From an uncultured Paracoccaceae bacterium (GTDB taxonomy: Bacteria; Pseudomonadota; Alphaproteobacteria; Rhodobacterales; Rhodobacteraceae): a stretch of 64,000 nt of DNA. Within the stretch, counting starts at the first letter, position 1. Each line of letters starts with the position of its first letter. Location of the stretch: assembly GCA_947493255.1 (NCBI GenBank), contig CANLQK010000006.1, positions 62,001-126,000 of the forward strand. The letters run 5' to 3'. The notes under the pieces are model-generated. The model saw only the letters and a program-made list of their open reading frames with translations, was not told the DNA's origin and ran no database searches. This document shows positions 54,195 through 63,635 of the stretch, one piece after another. The translations under genes and the position numbers were made by a program.

Positions 54195-55283
54195 GTGACA
54201 GACCAAAAAACAACGCTGATTGTGCACGCCGGATTTGGAAAAACGGGAACCTCGTCGATCCAAAGCACGCTGCGGTCAAATTCAACCACGTTGAAAAAGG
54301 ACGGGATCAAATATCTGGGCCGTATGCTTGAAAATTGCGATGACCCAGAGGCACAAGGCTGGCGGACCAGCGGAAACACAACCTTTCTAAAGGGACCCGT
54401 GGACGAGACCTCTGTGACCGAGGTGATCCAAGTTTTGGGTGATGAACTGGACCGACTGAGTCAAGACGCCATCCATACCGCTGTCTGGAGCCATGAGGCG
54501 ATCGCCGGTCGGTTAGACCGAGTGTTGCCCGTGATACAGGCCATGAAAGCAAAAGGGCACGATGTAAAGGTTGTGGCCTATGTCCGACGCCATGACAGTT
54601 GGGCGAAAAGCGCCTATGTACAGTGGGGCATCAAGCACAAAACTTATCCAGGGAAATTGCGGAACTTTGCTGACTGGATCACGGAGCGCCCAATCAAGTT
54701 TAAGACAAAGATCGAAAGTTGGAGCGGGGCACTTGGTGACGGTTTTCACCTACGCAACTACGATGCGGCAGATGATGTCGTTTTGGATTTCCTATCGTTT
54801 ATCGGTGCCGCGCCACTGCCGCTAGACAAAACCAATACGGCACCCGCACCCGAGGTGACCGCTGCATGGGCTGTCTATAATGCACAGTTCCGCCAACGAA
54901 ACTCGGCACGTGACTTTTCATTGTTTGTCCGCGACTTGGGGATCGGCAGTGCTAACGAAGCAAAGTTACCCGACTTGCAAGACATGTTCCCCAGCACGTC
55001 ACAATTGGCCGACCTTGTCGCCGGTGAAAAGGAAGATATCGCTGCGGTGAACGCCATGCTTAAGGCGCAAGGCCAGCCGGAGCTGTCGTTTGAGAAACCA
55101 CTGCGCGAGACCCCGTTAGCGACAAGTTGGGAGATGGATCAAATGTTGCTTCGGATGGTGTTTGCATTGCAACGACAAGTGAATGAATTGCAAACCAAAC
55201 TAGAAGTTCAAACGGGCTCTGGTCGTATACAGGCCCGAGAACGCCGTAGGGCAAAGTCTCCTGAACTGGCGCAAAAGGACTAA
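54195..55283 (+). CDS. Sulfotransferase-like P-loop protein
   Basis: The protein of about 362 residues opens VTDQKTTLIVHAGFGKTGTS, in which GFGKTGTSSIQSTL matches the 5'-phosphosulfate loop of sulfotransferases. VKVVAYVRRHDSWAKSAYV (about 140-158) is the 3'-phosphate region. The C-terminal third is helical and ends in a basic, coiled-coil-like Gln/Arg-rich tail. I chose GTG 54195, since the upstream in-frame stretch is unlikely protein sequence; the true start is uncertain. It is divergent from marR and faces the GW-domain gene in the same direction. Confidence 0.75.
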   Translation: MTDQKTTLIVHAGFGKTGTSSIQSTLRSNSTTLKKDGIKYLGRMLENCDDPEAQGWRTSGNTTFLKGPVDETSVTEVIQVLGDELDRLSQDAIHTAVWSHEAIAGRLDRVLPVIQAMKAKGHDVKVVAYVRRHDSWAKSAYVQWGIKHKTYPGKLRNFADWITERPIKFKTKIESWSGALGDGFHLRNYDAADDVVLDFLSFIGAAPLPLDKTNTAPAPEVTAAWAVYNAQFRQRNSARDFSLFVRDLGIGSANEAKLPDLQDMFPSTSQLADLVAGEKEDIAAVNAMLKAQGQPELSFEKPLRETPLATSWEMDQMLLRMVFALQRQVNELQTKLEVQTGSGRIQARERRRAKSPELAQKD

Positions 55284-55414
55284 GGGGTTGGTTACTGAAC
55301 AATCGTTGCTATGATTAGCTATCTGAAAGCCCAAAAGGCCGCCTAGACCACTGATGAATATACGATAAACCAATTTAAAATTTGCGATTTAATGATTTAG
55401 AATAGGGAGCCCCG

Positions 55415-57415
55415 ATGGAGTCTTCTAAAAACAGCAGCCTGAAGTGCATGCTTGAGGCGGTGTCAAATGACGGCGGTATTATCGGCTGGGCAATTGACCT
55501 AGATGTGCCGACAAAACCAGTGACATTAGCGCTTAGTGTAGGCGACCAACTGGTAGCAACAGTCGAAACCAATCGCAGCCGCGGCGACGTCTGCTCCGTC
55601 TTTGAATTGCCTGATGACGGTGACGTATTTCCTGGGTTCCAGTTTGGGCCAGAGGTATTTTACGACATCTCCGGCTTGCCCGATATGTCGCCGGACGACC
55701 CCGTGATTGTCAGCGTCCAAGGTACCGGAATTGTTCTGGAAAGCACATCAACCTTGCTGACCGTCGGTGATTGCATCGAGTTGGCAGATGCCTCGTCTGA
55801 ATTGTTTGGTCTTACCAATCAAGTGAGCCAGTTTGCCGATTTGTCTACAGGCCTTGATCAACTTGCCCGCGAAGCGCAAGTTCTCACAAGCCTTGCCGGA
55901 GAACGCAAACGCCGCGCAGGGATACTTGAATCAATCACCCGTCTTGAAGGTGGATTGTATTTTGTCACTGGCTGGTTTGAAAGTAGTACTTTGGTAGAGT
56001 TTCCTGCCGTCATTCTTGGGCAGAAATCATGGCCAGCCGCCATGGCTTTGTGTACTTTTGAACGTGAAGATTTGGGGGCCGGTGCGCTGGCCTTTCTTGG
56101 TGTGATCCGCACCGATTGGCTGCCCAAACAACAGTCCGAAGACATCATGGTTGGTTACCGAGAAAACGGGAAATTTCTGGTTCTGGAACGTCTTGCCGAG
56201 CGCCGCAACTATCTACGATCCGAAATCGAACAGCTGATTAATGATGCTGAACCCAAAACAGATGCCCCTGAACGACTATCTGAAATTCGCACGCTCGTTG
56301 GGCAAGACTCCGACTGGAAAGTCACAACGTCGGGCACCAATTGGTTAGAAATTGATCGTGCTGTATTGCTGCCTGGCTTTGGCCTTTTCCTGAACGGATG
56401 GTTCCTGAGTGCCGGACAACACCGGATTACGTCTTTGCAGGTGCGCGGCGGGGAATCCGTTGCGCGGTTGGATCGCAGCACGCTTTACAACCATTCGCGC
56501 CTAGATCTGCAAACAGCCTTCCCCGAGGTGAAAGATGAAGCACTAGACGCCGGTTTCGTGACCGTCTTGCGAGGCGACATCAAGCCAGAAAGCATCTCAG
56601 CCCTCCTGGTACGCGCTGAATTTTCAGACAGCAAGGCGATGGTCAAACCGATCGATGTCAGCAAAGTCAAAGTCCTGAGGACTGAACAAGGGCTTAAGTC
56701 ACTCGCGGAATATTACCCGCGACTTGATGTCGAATCTTTTGCGCCCGGCGTTAAGCGCGCTGCGGTCCGAGCCCTGCGCTCACGTCTGCAATGCTTGGCC
56801 GTGAAAGGGTGCACTGCTGACAGAGCAGTGGTGGTCCATTTATCGCAAGATCCGTCAGATCTGCAGGTCACGCTGTCATCGCTTTACGCATCCATCAAAG
56901 ACTGGCCTGACGATGTAAGTTTAATATTGATGGCTGACAGCCGTGCACCGCGCAAAACCGTACAAAGCTGGCTTGGGGATATCAACCGCAAGGCCAAGAC
57001 CGAGGTTGGCCACTTCCGGCTGATCGGCGAACATGGCCCATTACAACTTGGGACTCTATTGCGCCAGACCGACACGAAGACCTTCGGCTATGTGAAAACC
57101 GGCGCTGTGATGAAACCAAAGATGTGGGCGAAGCTCGCGAACCGTGTCGCGGGTGCGGCCCCTGCCCCTGTGATTTACGGCACAGCGCATGCGCAAACGG
57201 GTAACCCGCGCGAGGATCAACTCGGTGCATTGGTTTGGAACGATGAGGGGCTGTACGACTGGATCCGCGCTAACCGGTTGCGGTTCGATCAGGCGTACCT
57301 TGCCGATCTGGCATCGCAGGACGGATGTGAAATTGTGGATGATGCCTGCTACGTCATTCCGCGCCTTCCGCAATCGCTGTTCTTGACGCGGCTTGACGCA
57401 AATCTTCAGGAGTGA
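55415..57415 (+). CDS. Multi-domain 'GW'-repeat protein with glycosyltransferase-like C-terminal part
   Basis: A 666-residue protein without signal peptide or membrane segments. Three similar beta units contain a Gly-Trp core: GGIIGWAIDLD (about 20-30), FVTGWFESSTLVEF (about 183-196) and LFLNGWFLSAGQHR (about 325-338). Each is followed by strands with an Arg/Asp motif, as in the neighbouring 58.7- and 63.6-kb genes. The region after about residue 470 (VVVHLSQDPSDLQVTLSSLY, VSLILMADSRAP) resembles the opening of a GT-A glycosyltransferase, but no clear DXD site is evident. It overlaps the GT4 gene start by 4 bp. The function is unknown, with surface-glycan processing the likely context. Confidence 0.65.
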   Translation: MESSKNSSLKCMLEAVSNDGGIIGWAIDLDVPTKPVTLALSVGDQLVATVETNRSRGDVCSVFELPDDGDVFPGFQFGPEVFYDISGLPDMSPDDPVIVSVQGTGIVLESTSTLLTVGDCIELADASSELFGLTNQVSQFADLSTGLDQLAREAQVLTSLAGERKRRAGILESITRLEGGLYFVTGWFESSTLVEFPAVILGQKSWPAAMALCTFEREDLGAGALAFLGVIRTDWLPKQQSEDIMVGYRENGKFLVLERLAERRNYLRSEIEQLINDAEPKTDAPERLSEIRTLVGQDSDWKVTTSGTNWLEIDRAVLLPGFGLFLNGWFLSAGQHRITSLQVRGGESVARLDRSTLYNHSRLDLQTAFPEVKDEALDAGFVTVLRGDIKPESISALLVRAEFSDSKAMVKPIDVSKVKVLRTEQGLKSLAEYYPRLDVESFAPGVKRAAVRALRSRLQCLAVKGCTADRAVVVHLSQDPSDLQVTLSSLYASIKDWPDDVSLILMADSRAPRKTVQSWLGDINRKAKTEVGHFRLIGEHGPLQLGTLLRQTDTKTFGYVKTGAVMKPKMWAKLANRVAGAAPAPVIYGTAHAQTGNPREDQLGALVWNDEGLYDWIRANRLRFDQAYLADLASQDGCEIVDDACYVIPRLPQSLFLTRLDANLQE

Positions 57416-58692
57416 CCAACGTTATGGCGAAACTTGATGAAAACGCCGTGATCGGCGTGCTATCTCACACCCATCCAGACCTGACCAAAGGTGGCGCAGA
57501 AATTAGTGCCTATTCGGTTTTCCAAGGTCTGAAGACATTGGGATACAAAGCAGTTTTTATCTATGTTCATAAGGACACGGATATCGGCCGCCTAGAACCA
57601 GTCGAAGACGAAGTAGGCATTGTTTTTGATCCGGCGGAATATGATTTTTTCTATCATATCGGCCCAGCTGGGTTGGAACAGAAGTTGCGCGCGGTAATCA
57701 AAGATCGCGGCATCACAGTCTTGAACCTGCATCACTATTTGAACTTTGGCATCAACACCTTTGGCATGCTCCAAGACCTCGACATTCCACAGTATGCGAC
57801 CTTGCACGAGTATCTGGCGATCTGCCAGCACCACGGCCAAATGGTAACGAACCCCGATCGTGTTTTGTGCCGTCAGGCCAGCCGTCTGCGGTGCCAAACG
57901 TGTTTCCCCGAACGTTTCGGTGAAGAATTTGACCTGCGGCGCGACACGTTCCAGTCAGTGCTCGGGAATATGGCAGGATACATCGCGCCAAGCAAATTTC
58001 TGGCTGATCGGTATATAGATTGGGGTATGTCCGCGGACAAAATGCATGTTATCGAAAACGGCCTTCTTGCGCAAAAGGTAGGGACCGTGGACGAGAGCCT
58101 GACCCCTACTGCAACGGAAACACGGGCCGCTTCGCTTGGCTCGGATACCGACGACCGACCCTTTGTCTTGGGATATTTCGGCCAAATTACACCATTCAAA
58201 GGGGTAGACGTTCTGCTCGACGCACTTGAAGTGCTCAGTCGCAAGAAGAAGTATAAGAGCCGTATCCGCCTGCGGGTCCACGGCAATCTGGTTGGGATGT
58301 CTGAAAGTTTCACGAAACGGTTTGACGCGCTGATTGCAACCGGGCTGGTAGAATACTTGGGCCCCTACGATAATTCAGATGTGCGGAACCTGATGCGCAA
58401 CTGTGATTATGTCGTGATCCCATCACGTTGGTGGGAAAATTCGCCTGTGGTTATTCAAGAAGCCTACGCAGCCGGCCGCCCGCTGATTGCCAGTAACATC
58501 GGAGGCCTTGCCGAAAAGGTCGTTGATGGAAAAACGGGCCTTCATTTTCAGGTCGGAAATGCCAACTCACTGGCCAATACATTGAAGGCGGCCTGTGCCC
58601 CTGATATTCACGCTGAGCTGTGTGAAAACCTGCCAAAGGTTCTGAGCAGTGAAGACATGGCGCGGGCTTACCTTGATGTTATGTCGGGGTAA
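57412..58692 (+). CDS. GT4-family glycosyltransferase
   Basis: The 426-residue GT-B retaining glycosyltransferase has an N-terminal LSHTHPDLTKGGAEISAYSV, which is the acceptor-side GGxE loop. A cysteine-rich insertion, CRQASRLRCQTCFPERF, lies around residues 155-171, and the C-terminal donor domain includes LGYFGQITPFKGVDVLLDAL and NSPVVIQEAYAAGRPLIAS, with the family E-x7-E motif. Initiation is likely at GTG 57412, overlapping the previous stop, or at ATG 57424. Donor and acceptor are unknown. It is coupled to the GW-repeat protein. Confidence 0.9.
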   Translation: MTNVMAKLDENAVIGVLSHTHPDLTKGGAEISAYSVFQGLKTLGYKAVFIYVHKDTDIGRLEPVEDEVGIVFDPAEYDFFYHIGPAGLEQKLRAVIKDRGITVLNLHHYLNFGINTFGMLQDLDIPQYATLHEYLAICQHHGQMVTNPDRVLCRQASRLRCQTCFPERFGEEFDLRRDTFQSVLGNMAGYIAPSKFLADRYIDWGMSADKMHVIENGLLAQKVGTVDESLTPTATETRAASLGSDTDDRPFVLGYFGQITPFKGVDVLLDALEVLSRKKKYKSRIRLRVHGNLVGMSESFTKRFDALIATGLVEYLGPYDNSDVRNLMRNCDYVVIPSRWWENSPVVIQEAYAAGRPLIASNIGGLAEKVVDGKTGLHFQVGNANSLANTLKAACAPDIHAELCENLPKVLSSEDMARAYLDVMSG

Positions 58693-58740
58693 TCCTACTG
58701 TTGTTAACGATTTACCCTAATTTGCAGAACGGACCCTAGT

Positions 58741-59556
58741 ATGATCAGAGGAAGCTTGGACGTCGTCGGACCCAATCACGTTGCAGGATGGCTCTATTCC
58801 AGCGCTGAAACGCTTAACGGACATATTGTGCAGGCCTTTATTGGCGAAAAGTGTGTTGGCGCAGGGCAGATTGATATTCATCGCCCCGATCTTGAGGCTG
58901 CTGGACTGGGCGACGGCATGTGCGGGTTTTCGTTCAATACCACGGACGCTGTCCCGCTTGAGGCCCTGAAGGTCAAGCTGGAAGGCAGTGATTTGTTTCT
59001 AGCCCGCGCGGATGATGCTTTGCTCGATGTGGCTACACCAACCCAAAACGCTAACGTGGTGGGCCCAACGGTTATGACAAATTTCGAACGGGAACGGCAG
59101 TTGCAGACCTACCAGCTAATGCGCGACAAAAATTGGGTGTCCGCGTCCGAGTATCAGTTTCTAAAACGGCTGATCAACAACGGGTTTTTCAAACTTGACG
59201 GCGGGGCTGACAGTGATGTTGCAGCCGCAATGGAAAAACACTTTGGACTGCGTGACATGAAACGTCCGGCGCTAACAGATGAGGCGCTGACGGTTGAGAC
59301 ACTTGAAGAACGTATAAGCAAAATGGCGGACGCAAATCGGGATCGTATTAATCCGGTACTCGCCCTAACGTTTGAAACGGCAGTCACAGCCCAATTGCCC
59401 CCCGGGGTCCATATCGACGATGAGGCGGATGAGGCGATGATGCCGATCAATCTAGACGTCGCCCCCAGTGATATTCTGTTTCTAGACTGCCAGATCGTAA
59501 AGGCGCTTATTTTACCTGAAGGGACGTCCTTTACGGCTACCTACCAAGCTATCTAA
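58741..59556 (+). CDS. 'GW'-domain protein of unknown function
   Basis: The 271-residue protein has an N-terminal GW domain (MIRGSLDVVGPNHVAGWLYS, then FIGEKCVGAGQIDIHRPDLE and GLGDGMCGFSF), the same arrangement as in many alphaproteobacterial glycan proteins. Here the domain is complete, with a Val/Gly-rich strand and the RPDLEAAGLGDG turn. From about residue 110 the rest is helical and ends in a beta-rich piece; I see no catalytic motif. It lies 48 bp after the GT4 gene in the same direction, so it is probably part of that operon. Confidence 0.65.
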   Translation: MIRGSLDVVGPNHVAGWLYSSAETLNGHIVQAFIGEKCVGAGQIDIHRPDLEAAGLGDGMCGFSFNTTDAVPLEALKVKLEGSDLFLARADDALLDVATPTQNANVVGPTVMTNFERERQLQTYQLMRDKNWVSASEYQFLKRLINNGFFKLDGGADSDVAAAMEKHFGLRDMKRPALTDEALTVETLEERISKMADANRDRINPVLALTFETAVTAQLPPGVHIDDEADEAMMPINLDVAPSDILFLDCQIVKALILPEGTSFTATYQAI

Positions 59557-60300
59557 GCTCGCTGCGATACAGTCACAGCCAGTTACACCTGTCACCCGGT
59601 TTCCGCTAGCCGTTTAGATAACGAATTCCAAACGCCAGAAAGGGCCGCATGTTTGCCGGTGGGCCTGTCAAAGTGCCTTCAATTTGTGCGGCGGCAAATT
59701 TGGACCATTCAACGGTCCAGTCTTTGCGGCTCATGGCGTCGTAAATGGGGCCGCGCGCGATGCTGTGATCAAAAGTCTCACCCGTCCAATGTGCTTGAAG
59801 AAAAACGTATTTTAGCTTGCCGCATCACAGCTCGCGCAGATCGGTATCCCCAAATAGCACGATCTTCTAACTCAACACGGCTCAGGTTTTGGGCTCCCCT
59901 GCAGTCATACAGCCATTGCATCATTGCCGATGTGCAGAGCTCTTTCTCACTGTATTGTTCGGGCGGGTTGTTAAGATTTCGAGTAACGTCGTACTTGCGT
60001 CTACCTTTAGTGTCTTGTCTTTGACGTCAATCTTTTCCGCCAATTTGGCAATGCACGCAGCGCGTCTTGGTGGGACAGTCAGCCCATCTAGAATAGCAAG
60101 GGCTGCGCTAGCCGCTTTGTATTAGCGTCACGAAGACGCGTAAGGGAGCAGCTAGGCTCGCTTTGACGCGCAACTTAGGGTTCTCCCATCACAAGGGCTT
60201 GCGCCTCTTTCTCAATCGCTTTGCGCAAAGTTACGGCACTTTCGGCTGGTAGGTCGGTCGGGATCAACGACTTAAAAGTAGCTAAGAATAAGAGGCTGTG
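59557..60300. other. 744-bp gap with decayed coding fragments
   Basis: No intact gene is visible. On the minus strand, 59606-59818 encodes a C-terminal-looking fragment (QAHWTGETFDHSIARGPIYD, then MSRKDWTVEWSKFAAAQIEG and a stop), bounded upstream by an in-frame stop. Further minus-strand stretches (around 59830-59940 and 59970-60200) carry short protein-like frames, such as LAILDGLTVPPRRAACIAKL, broken by stops. I do not recognise any parent family. The last 20 bp hold the ribosome site of the next gene. Confidence 0.5.
59606..59818 (-). pseudogene. C-terminal gene fragment, parent unknown
   Basis: Reading leftward, a 70-codon frame ends at a TAG at 59606-59608 and is entered after an in-frame stop at about 59820. 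Its composition (Trp, Arg, Phe and Pro in mixed order, few repeats) is protein-like rather than random. It contains LTGPPANMRPFLAFGIRYLNG at the end. No start or ribosome site is present. It may be the remains of a gene of this island lost by deletion. Confidence 0.4.
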
Positions 60301-60540
60301 ATGGCAACGCACGCGATTTCGATGAAGCTTCTCGAAAAGCCCGCCAAACGAACCGACATTTCACTCGATGACGAGGTGGTTAGAAACGACCTAAACCTAT
60401 TCTCGATTGCGTATACAGAGTTCATTATGGACGTCGAAGAGGAATTCGGCGTAGGCATCGATCTAGATCAGATCGATATTCCGATGATGCGCGTAGGCGC
60501 GATGTTTGACCGGTTGGAACAGCTTGTAATGCTAGGTTAG
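60301..60540 (+). CDS. Divergent acyl-carrier-protein-like protein
   Basis: The 79-residue acidic protein has the helix-2 pattern of acyl carrier proteins. TEFIMDVEEEFGVGIDLDQI follows a serine in LFSIAY, where Ser35 aligns with the phosphopantetheine-bearing serine of the DSL motif, although Asp is replaced by Phe and Leu by Ile. The C-terminal helix MMRVGAMFDRLEQLV also fits. ATG 60301 has AGAGG just upstream. With the usual DSL lost, modification is possible but unproven. It is convergent with the basic 74-residue gene and near the hydrolase-sulfotransferase fusion. An ACP role is inferred from fold pattern only. Confidence 0.65.
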   Translation: MATHAISMKLLEKPAKRTDISLDDEVVRNDLNLFSIAYTEFIMDVEEEFGVGIDLDQIDIPMMRVGAMFDRLEQLVMLG

Positions 60541-60556
60541 ATCGTTTCCGTTTTGA

Positions 60557-60781
60557 TCAGATTTCCGTAAGCTCAAAGCCTTCTTTCTTAATCGCAGCAA
60601 TAAGCCGTTTCGCTGTTTTTCTGGCTGCTGGACGTTCTTCAAGCCAGAGTTTGCGACGCTCTTCCGCATCCTTCGGCAAATTATCGCCTTTGCTGTCGCG
60701 CCAGATAGTGCGCGCGAAACGGCGGCGCAGTTTCTGCTCAGGTGTTTTGGCGGTGACAGTCTTTTCTGCTTCAGTCGTCAT
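60557..60781 (-). CDS. Small basic protein of unknown function
   Basis: A 74-residue Lys/Arg-rich protein with start ATG 60781 (MTTEAEKTV) and ribosome site AAAGGAA 7 bases upstream. It includes a helical, charged middle (RRRFARTIWRDSKGDNLPKD) and a C-terminal amphipathic helix. It has no membrane segment, metal motif or recognised domain. It is the next gene after the 836-residue protein in the same direction, separated by 153 bp. Its convergent neighbour is the ACP-like gene, with 16 bp between stops. A nucleic-acid or regulatory role is possible but unsupported. Confidence 0.6.
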   Translation of the reverse strand: MTTEAEKTVTAKTPEQKLRRRFARTIWRDSKGDNLPKDAEERRKLWLEERPAARKTAKRLIAAIKKEGFELTEI

Positions 60782-60934
60782 AACAAGTTCCTTTGGATAA
60801 TTAATTTTATTTGGATAGGACACAGGGTTTGACGTTGCAACATCAAAAGGCTTGACCCTAGGTTGCCTAGCCAGACGGCTCTAGACGCCTTGACGGCCAC
60901 TGGTTCAGAATTCCCCCACACTCCAGATTTGCGA

Positions 60935-63445
60935 TTAGAGTACAGTTTCTAGACCGAATTCACGCACTAGAATTTCATCTGTTTCTACGAACGCTTTCAT
61001 CTTTTCACGGTTCTCAGGCTGTTCAAGTAGCGCCATCAAATCGTCCCAACGGGATCCCCGTGATGGCGGCGGACCGGTGTTCACTCGCGTCGTTTGCAAA
61101 TTGATTTTCGCGCCAAGTGCTTTGCCCAGATCGACTTCTAGTCGGTCCAGTTCCTTGATGCCATAAATCCCTGTTATTGCCTTTGAACCATCCAGCGCCC
61201 GTTCGATCCGTTCAGATTGAGTTAGGTCCTGAATCTCTTGCCAGCCGCGGATTCTGCGCGTGATCAAATAGTTAGAATAAAAGTTGTCGTAATGATCGTG
61301 AATAAAGGTCTGCCAGCGCTTCGGGCCGCCGAAAAAGTACTCGTCCGCCGATAGTTCCAAGATTTTGCGTTGACCGGTGCGTTCTTTTTGCAAAAGCGCC
61401 TCGGCCGTCTGGTTCTCCGCCTCGCGCTTAAGGAAGAAGTAAAATGACGCCAACCTTTCACGCGGGCTGCGTAATACAGTGAAACTGAACAAGTCATCAT
61501 CCAGCGTTTCCAGATCGACCCAATCAATATGCCCCGCATAGACGCGGTAGCCCTTTGGCATCTGCGCATCAGGAGCAGCCTGCGAATGGGTGCGCACAGG
61601 CGAATGACGTGCATCCCCGCACACACGGCGCAATTCCTTGGTGATAGACTGTCCCGCCGTCTTGGGAATATGTAAAAATGCAACCTGACGCTCGGTATTT
61701 TGGTGCGCTAGCTTGTTCTTCACTTGTTTCACTTTTTGAAAGATTTTGGTGTCGCGAAAATTTGGCTTCATTCTAGACAGGTTCAAGACGCGGCCCTTTG
61801 GTCCCGAATATCGGGCAAATCGCGTTGTCCATGCATCGGGGACCTTTGCGCCAAAACGTGCTGCAATTTCTTCGTATTGCGGAGCCAGAACCTCAAGCAT
61901 ATTCTGCTCCACCGCTTCGGGCAACGATACCTTTTTGCCCTCGTTTACGGCTTCTTTCACGCTGATATCGAACCGTTCAATCCCTGCAAAGTCCGACAGA
62001 CGGTGAACCGTATCTTGGGCAAACAGGTTCTCGTAGAATACCACCTCGGCTTTGACGCCCGCAGTCTGTAACGCGTCAAGCGTCTGCACATAATTCGCCC
62101 TGTAGACCAACTCCTTGCGCATCTCTTTGCATTTCTGATTGGCCATCTCGATGCAGCGTTCTTCAAAATTGGGCTCACCCGTTTGGCAAGCCATTCGGAT
62201 TTGCGACCACAACCGGGCGACCGGATCGCGCATAATAAAGACGAACCGGACATCCCCCATGGCGCTGATCTCAGCGAAATTTTCGGCGCTCAACCCGCTG
62301 TAGGACGGCGTAAAATCGCACACAACAGAGGCATCGCCACATTCTTTGGTTAGGGCAGTGATATATGCACTGTGATCGCCATGTTCGGTAGCATAGGGCG
62401 CAAGCATGTCAGACAACCACTCGACCTTATGCAACGCCTTTGCGTTGGCCTTCGTGATATTTACAGACAGTGAATTGACCGCGTCTTGCAGCTTTTCGAT
62501 CCTTGGAGCGACAAAGGCTGACGCCTGATTCAACCACACAACGTCGAAATAGTGCCGTTCTTTCACCCGCCCCCGATGGACCTGAGGTGAAAGCGTCATT
62601 TGTTCAAACAACCAGGAAGTACCAGCCTTCTGCGCCCCAATACAGCACAACAGTGTGACGCCCTTGGGAAGAGTGGCGGTCTTCGCGTCCGCCACAGCTG
62701 CACCTAAGGGGCTTGGCAAGGGGGTGGTGCTATTCGGACGCCGGTCGCCTTGCCTTAACATGAAACGCGACACGACATTTGCGGTCCTTAAATCGCGAGG
62801 GCTTCGGTTGAAAAACCCGTGCCCTGCGTCCGACAGTTCAACCATCCTATGCCGCTTGGCTGGCCAAAGGGCTGCAAACTTGCGCGAGTCGCCAATCGGA
62901 ACAACATCGTCCTGCTCCCCATGTGCGATGAAACAGGGCATACGGTTCAAGATCTCACTACCAGCGTAGCGCCTTAGTGGTGAAATTTCGGAATGGATCT
63001 CAGGCTTCACGACGCGGTTGGCAAAACCGTCCGGCCCTGTGTTTGTTACAGGGTTTAACAAAATCAAACCAGTCACGCCATCCGCCTGTTTTAGAACACA
63101 GTCAAGTGCCAACAGACCACCAAACGAGGCTCCCAAAACCCAAAGCCCTTTTGGAAACCGCTGTTTAGCCCAAGCAAGCGCGGCCGCTGCATCCTCTAAC
63201 ATGTTGTCCAAACTGGCGTCTGGATCGGTGGTCAACGTCCGGTATTGCGCTACTGCCAAACAAACCTGCGCCTTTTCACTCAACAAAGTGCCAAATTGAT
63301 CCATCATCGCTGGGTCGCCAGCAACGCCGCCGCCACCATGAAAACACAAGACACCGACATCCGCAGCCGATTGCCCGATAAGACGAACACTTTGGCCATC
63401 ACGGATAAGATCCGTCGCTATCGTCAAATTTCGATCCTCGATCAT
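60935..63445 (-). CDS. Fusion: alpha/beta hydrolase, sulfotransferase, second sulfotransferase
   Basis: An 836-residue protein with three apparent domains. (1) Residues 1-230 form an alpha/beta hydrolase with the oxyanion HGGGG (36-40), nucleophile Ser107 in LGASFGG, an Asp in GEQDDVVP and a His in SDAGHGFF, so the triad looks intact. (2) About 265-540 form a sulfotransferase with CCIGAQKAGTSWLFEQM as the 5'-phosphosulfate loop and FVFIMRDPVARLWSQIRM as the 3'-phosphate site. (3) About 588-836 form a second, shorter sulfotransferase-like domain beginning VAFLHIPKTAGQSI, with FTVLRSPRERLASFYF. There is no signal peptide. It is read away from the final GW gene. Confidence 0.8.
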   Translation of the reverse strand: MIEDRNLTIATDLIRDGQSVRLIGQSAADVGVLCFHGGGGVAGDPAMMDQFGTLLSEKAQVCLAVAQYRTLTTDPDASLDNMLEDAAAALAWAKQRFPKGLWVLGASFGGLLALDCVLKQADGVTGLILLNPVTNTGPDGFANRVVKPEIHSEISPLRRYAGSEILNRMPCFIAHGEQDDVVPIGDSRKFAALWPAKRHRMVELSDAGHGFFNRSPRDLRTANVVSRFMLRQGDRRPNSTTPLPSPLGAAVADAKTATLPKGVTLLCCIGAQKAGTSWLFEQMTLSPQVHRGRVKERHYFDVVWLNQASAFVAPRIEKLQDAVNSLSVNITKANAKALHKVEWLSDMLAPYATEHGDHSAYITALTKECGDASVVCDFTPSYSGLSAENFAEISAMGDVRFVFIMRDPVARLWSQIRMACQTGEPNFEERCIEMANQKCKEMRKELVYRANYVQTLDALQTAGVKAEVVFYENLFAQDTVHRLSDFAGIERFDISVKEAVNEGKKVSLPEAVEQNMLEVLAPQYEEIAARFGAKVPDAWTTRFARYSGPKGRVLNLSRMKPNFRDTKIFQKVKQVKNKLAHQNTERQVAFLHIPKTAGQSITKELRRVCGDARHSPVRTHSQAAPDAQMPKGYRVYAGHIDWVDLETLDDDLFSFTVLRSPRERLASFYFFLKREAENQTAEALLQKERTGQRKILELSADEYFFGGPKRWQTFIHDHYDNFYSNYLITRRIRGWQEIQDLTQSERIERALDGSKAITGIYGIKELDRLEVDLGKALGAKINLQTTRVNTGPPPSRGSRWDDLMALLEQPENREKMKAFVETDEILVREFGLETVL

Positions 63446-63635
63446 GGCAATACCTTAAGTACTAAATCACTTTCAAAGCTCCTTAGCAGCGTGACAAAGC
63501 AGAGGAAAGGGACGGCCATGGATCGGGTGATTGTACAAAGACTGATTGAACACCGCCCATTGCACTTATCCAACCAATAGAAGATACATCAACAGGTTGT
63601 GCCGCCAACGCGCTTTCGATTTTGGAAACTAACTT

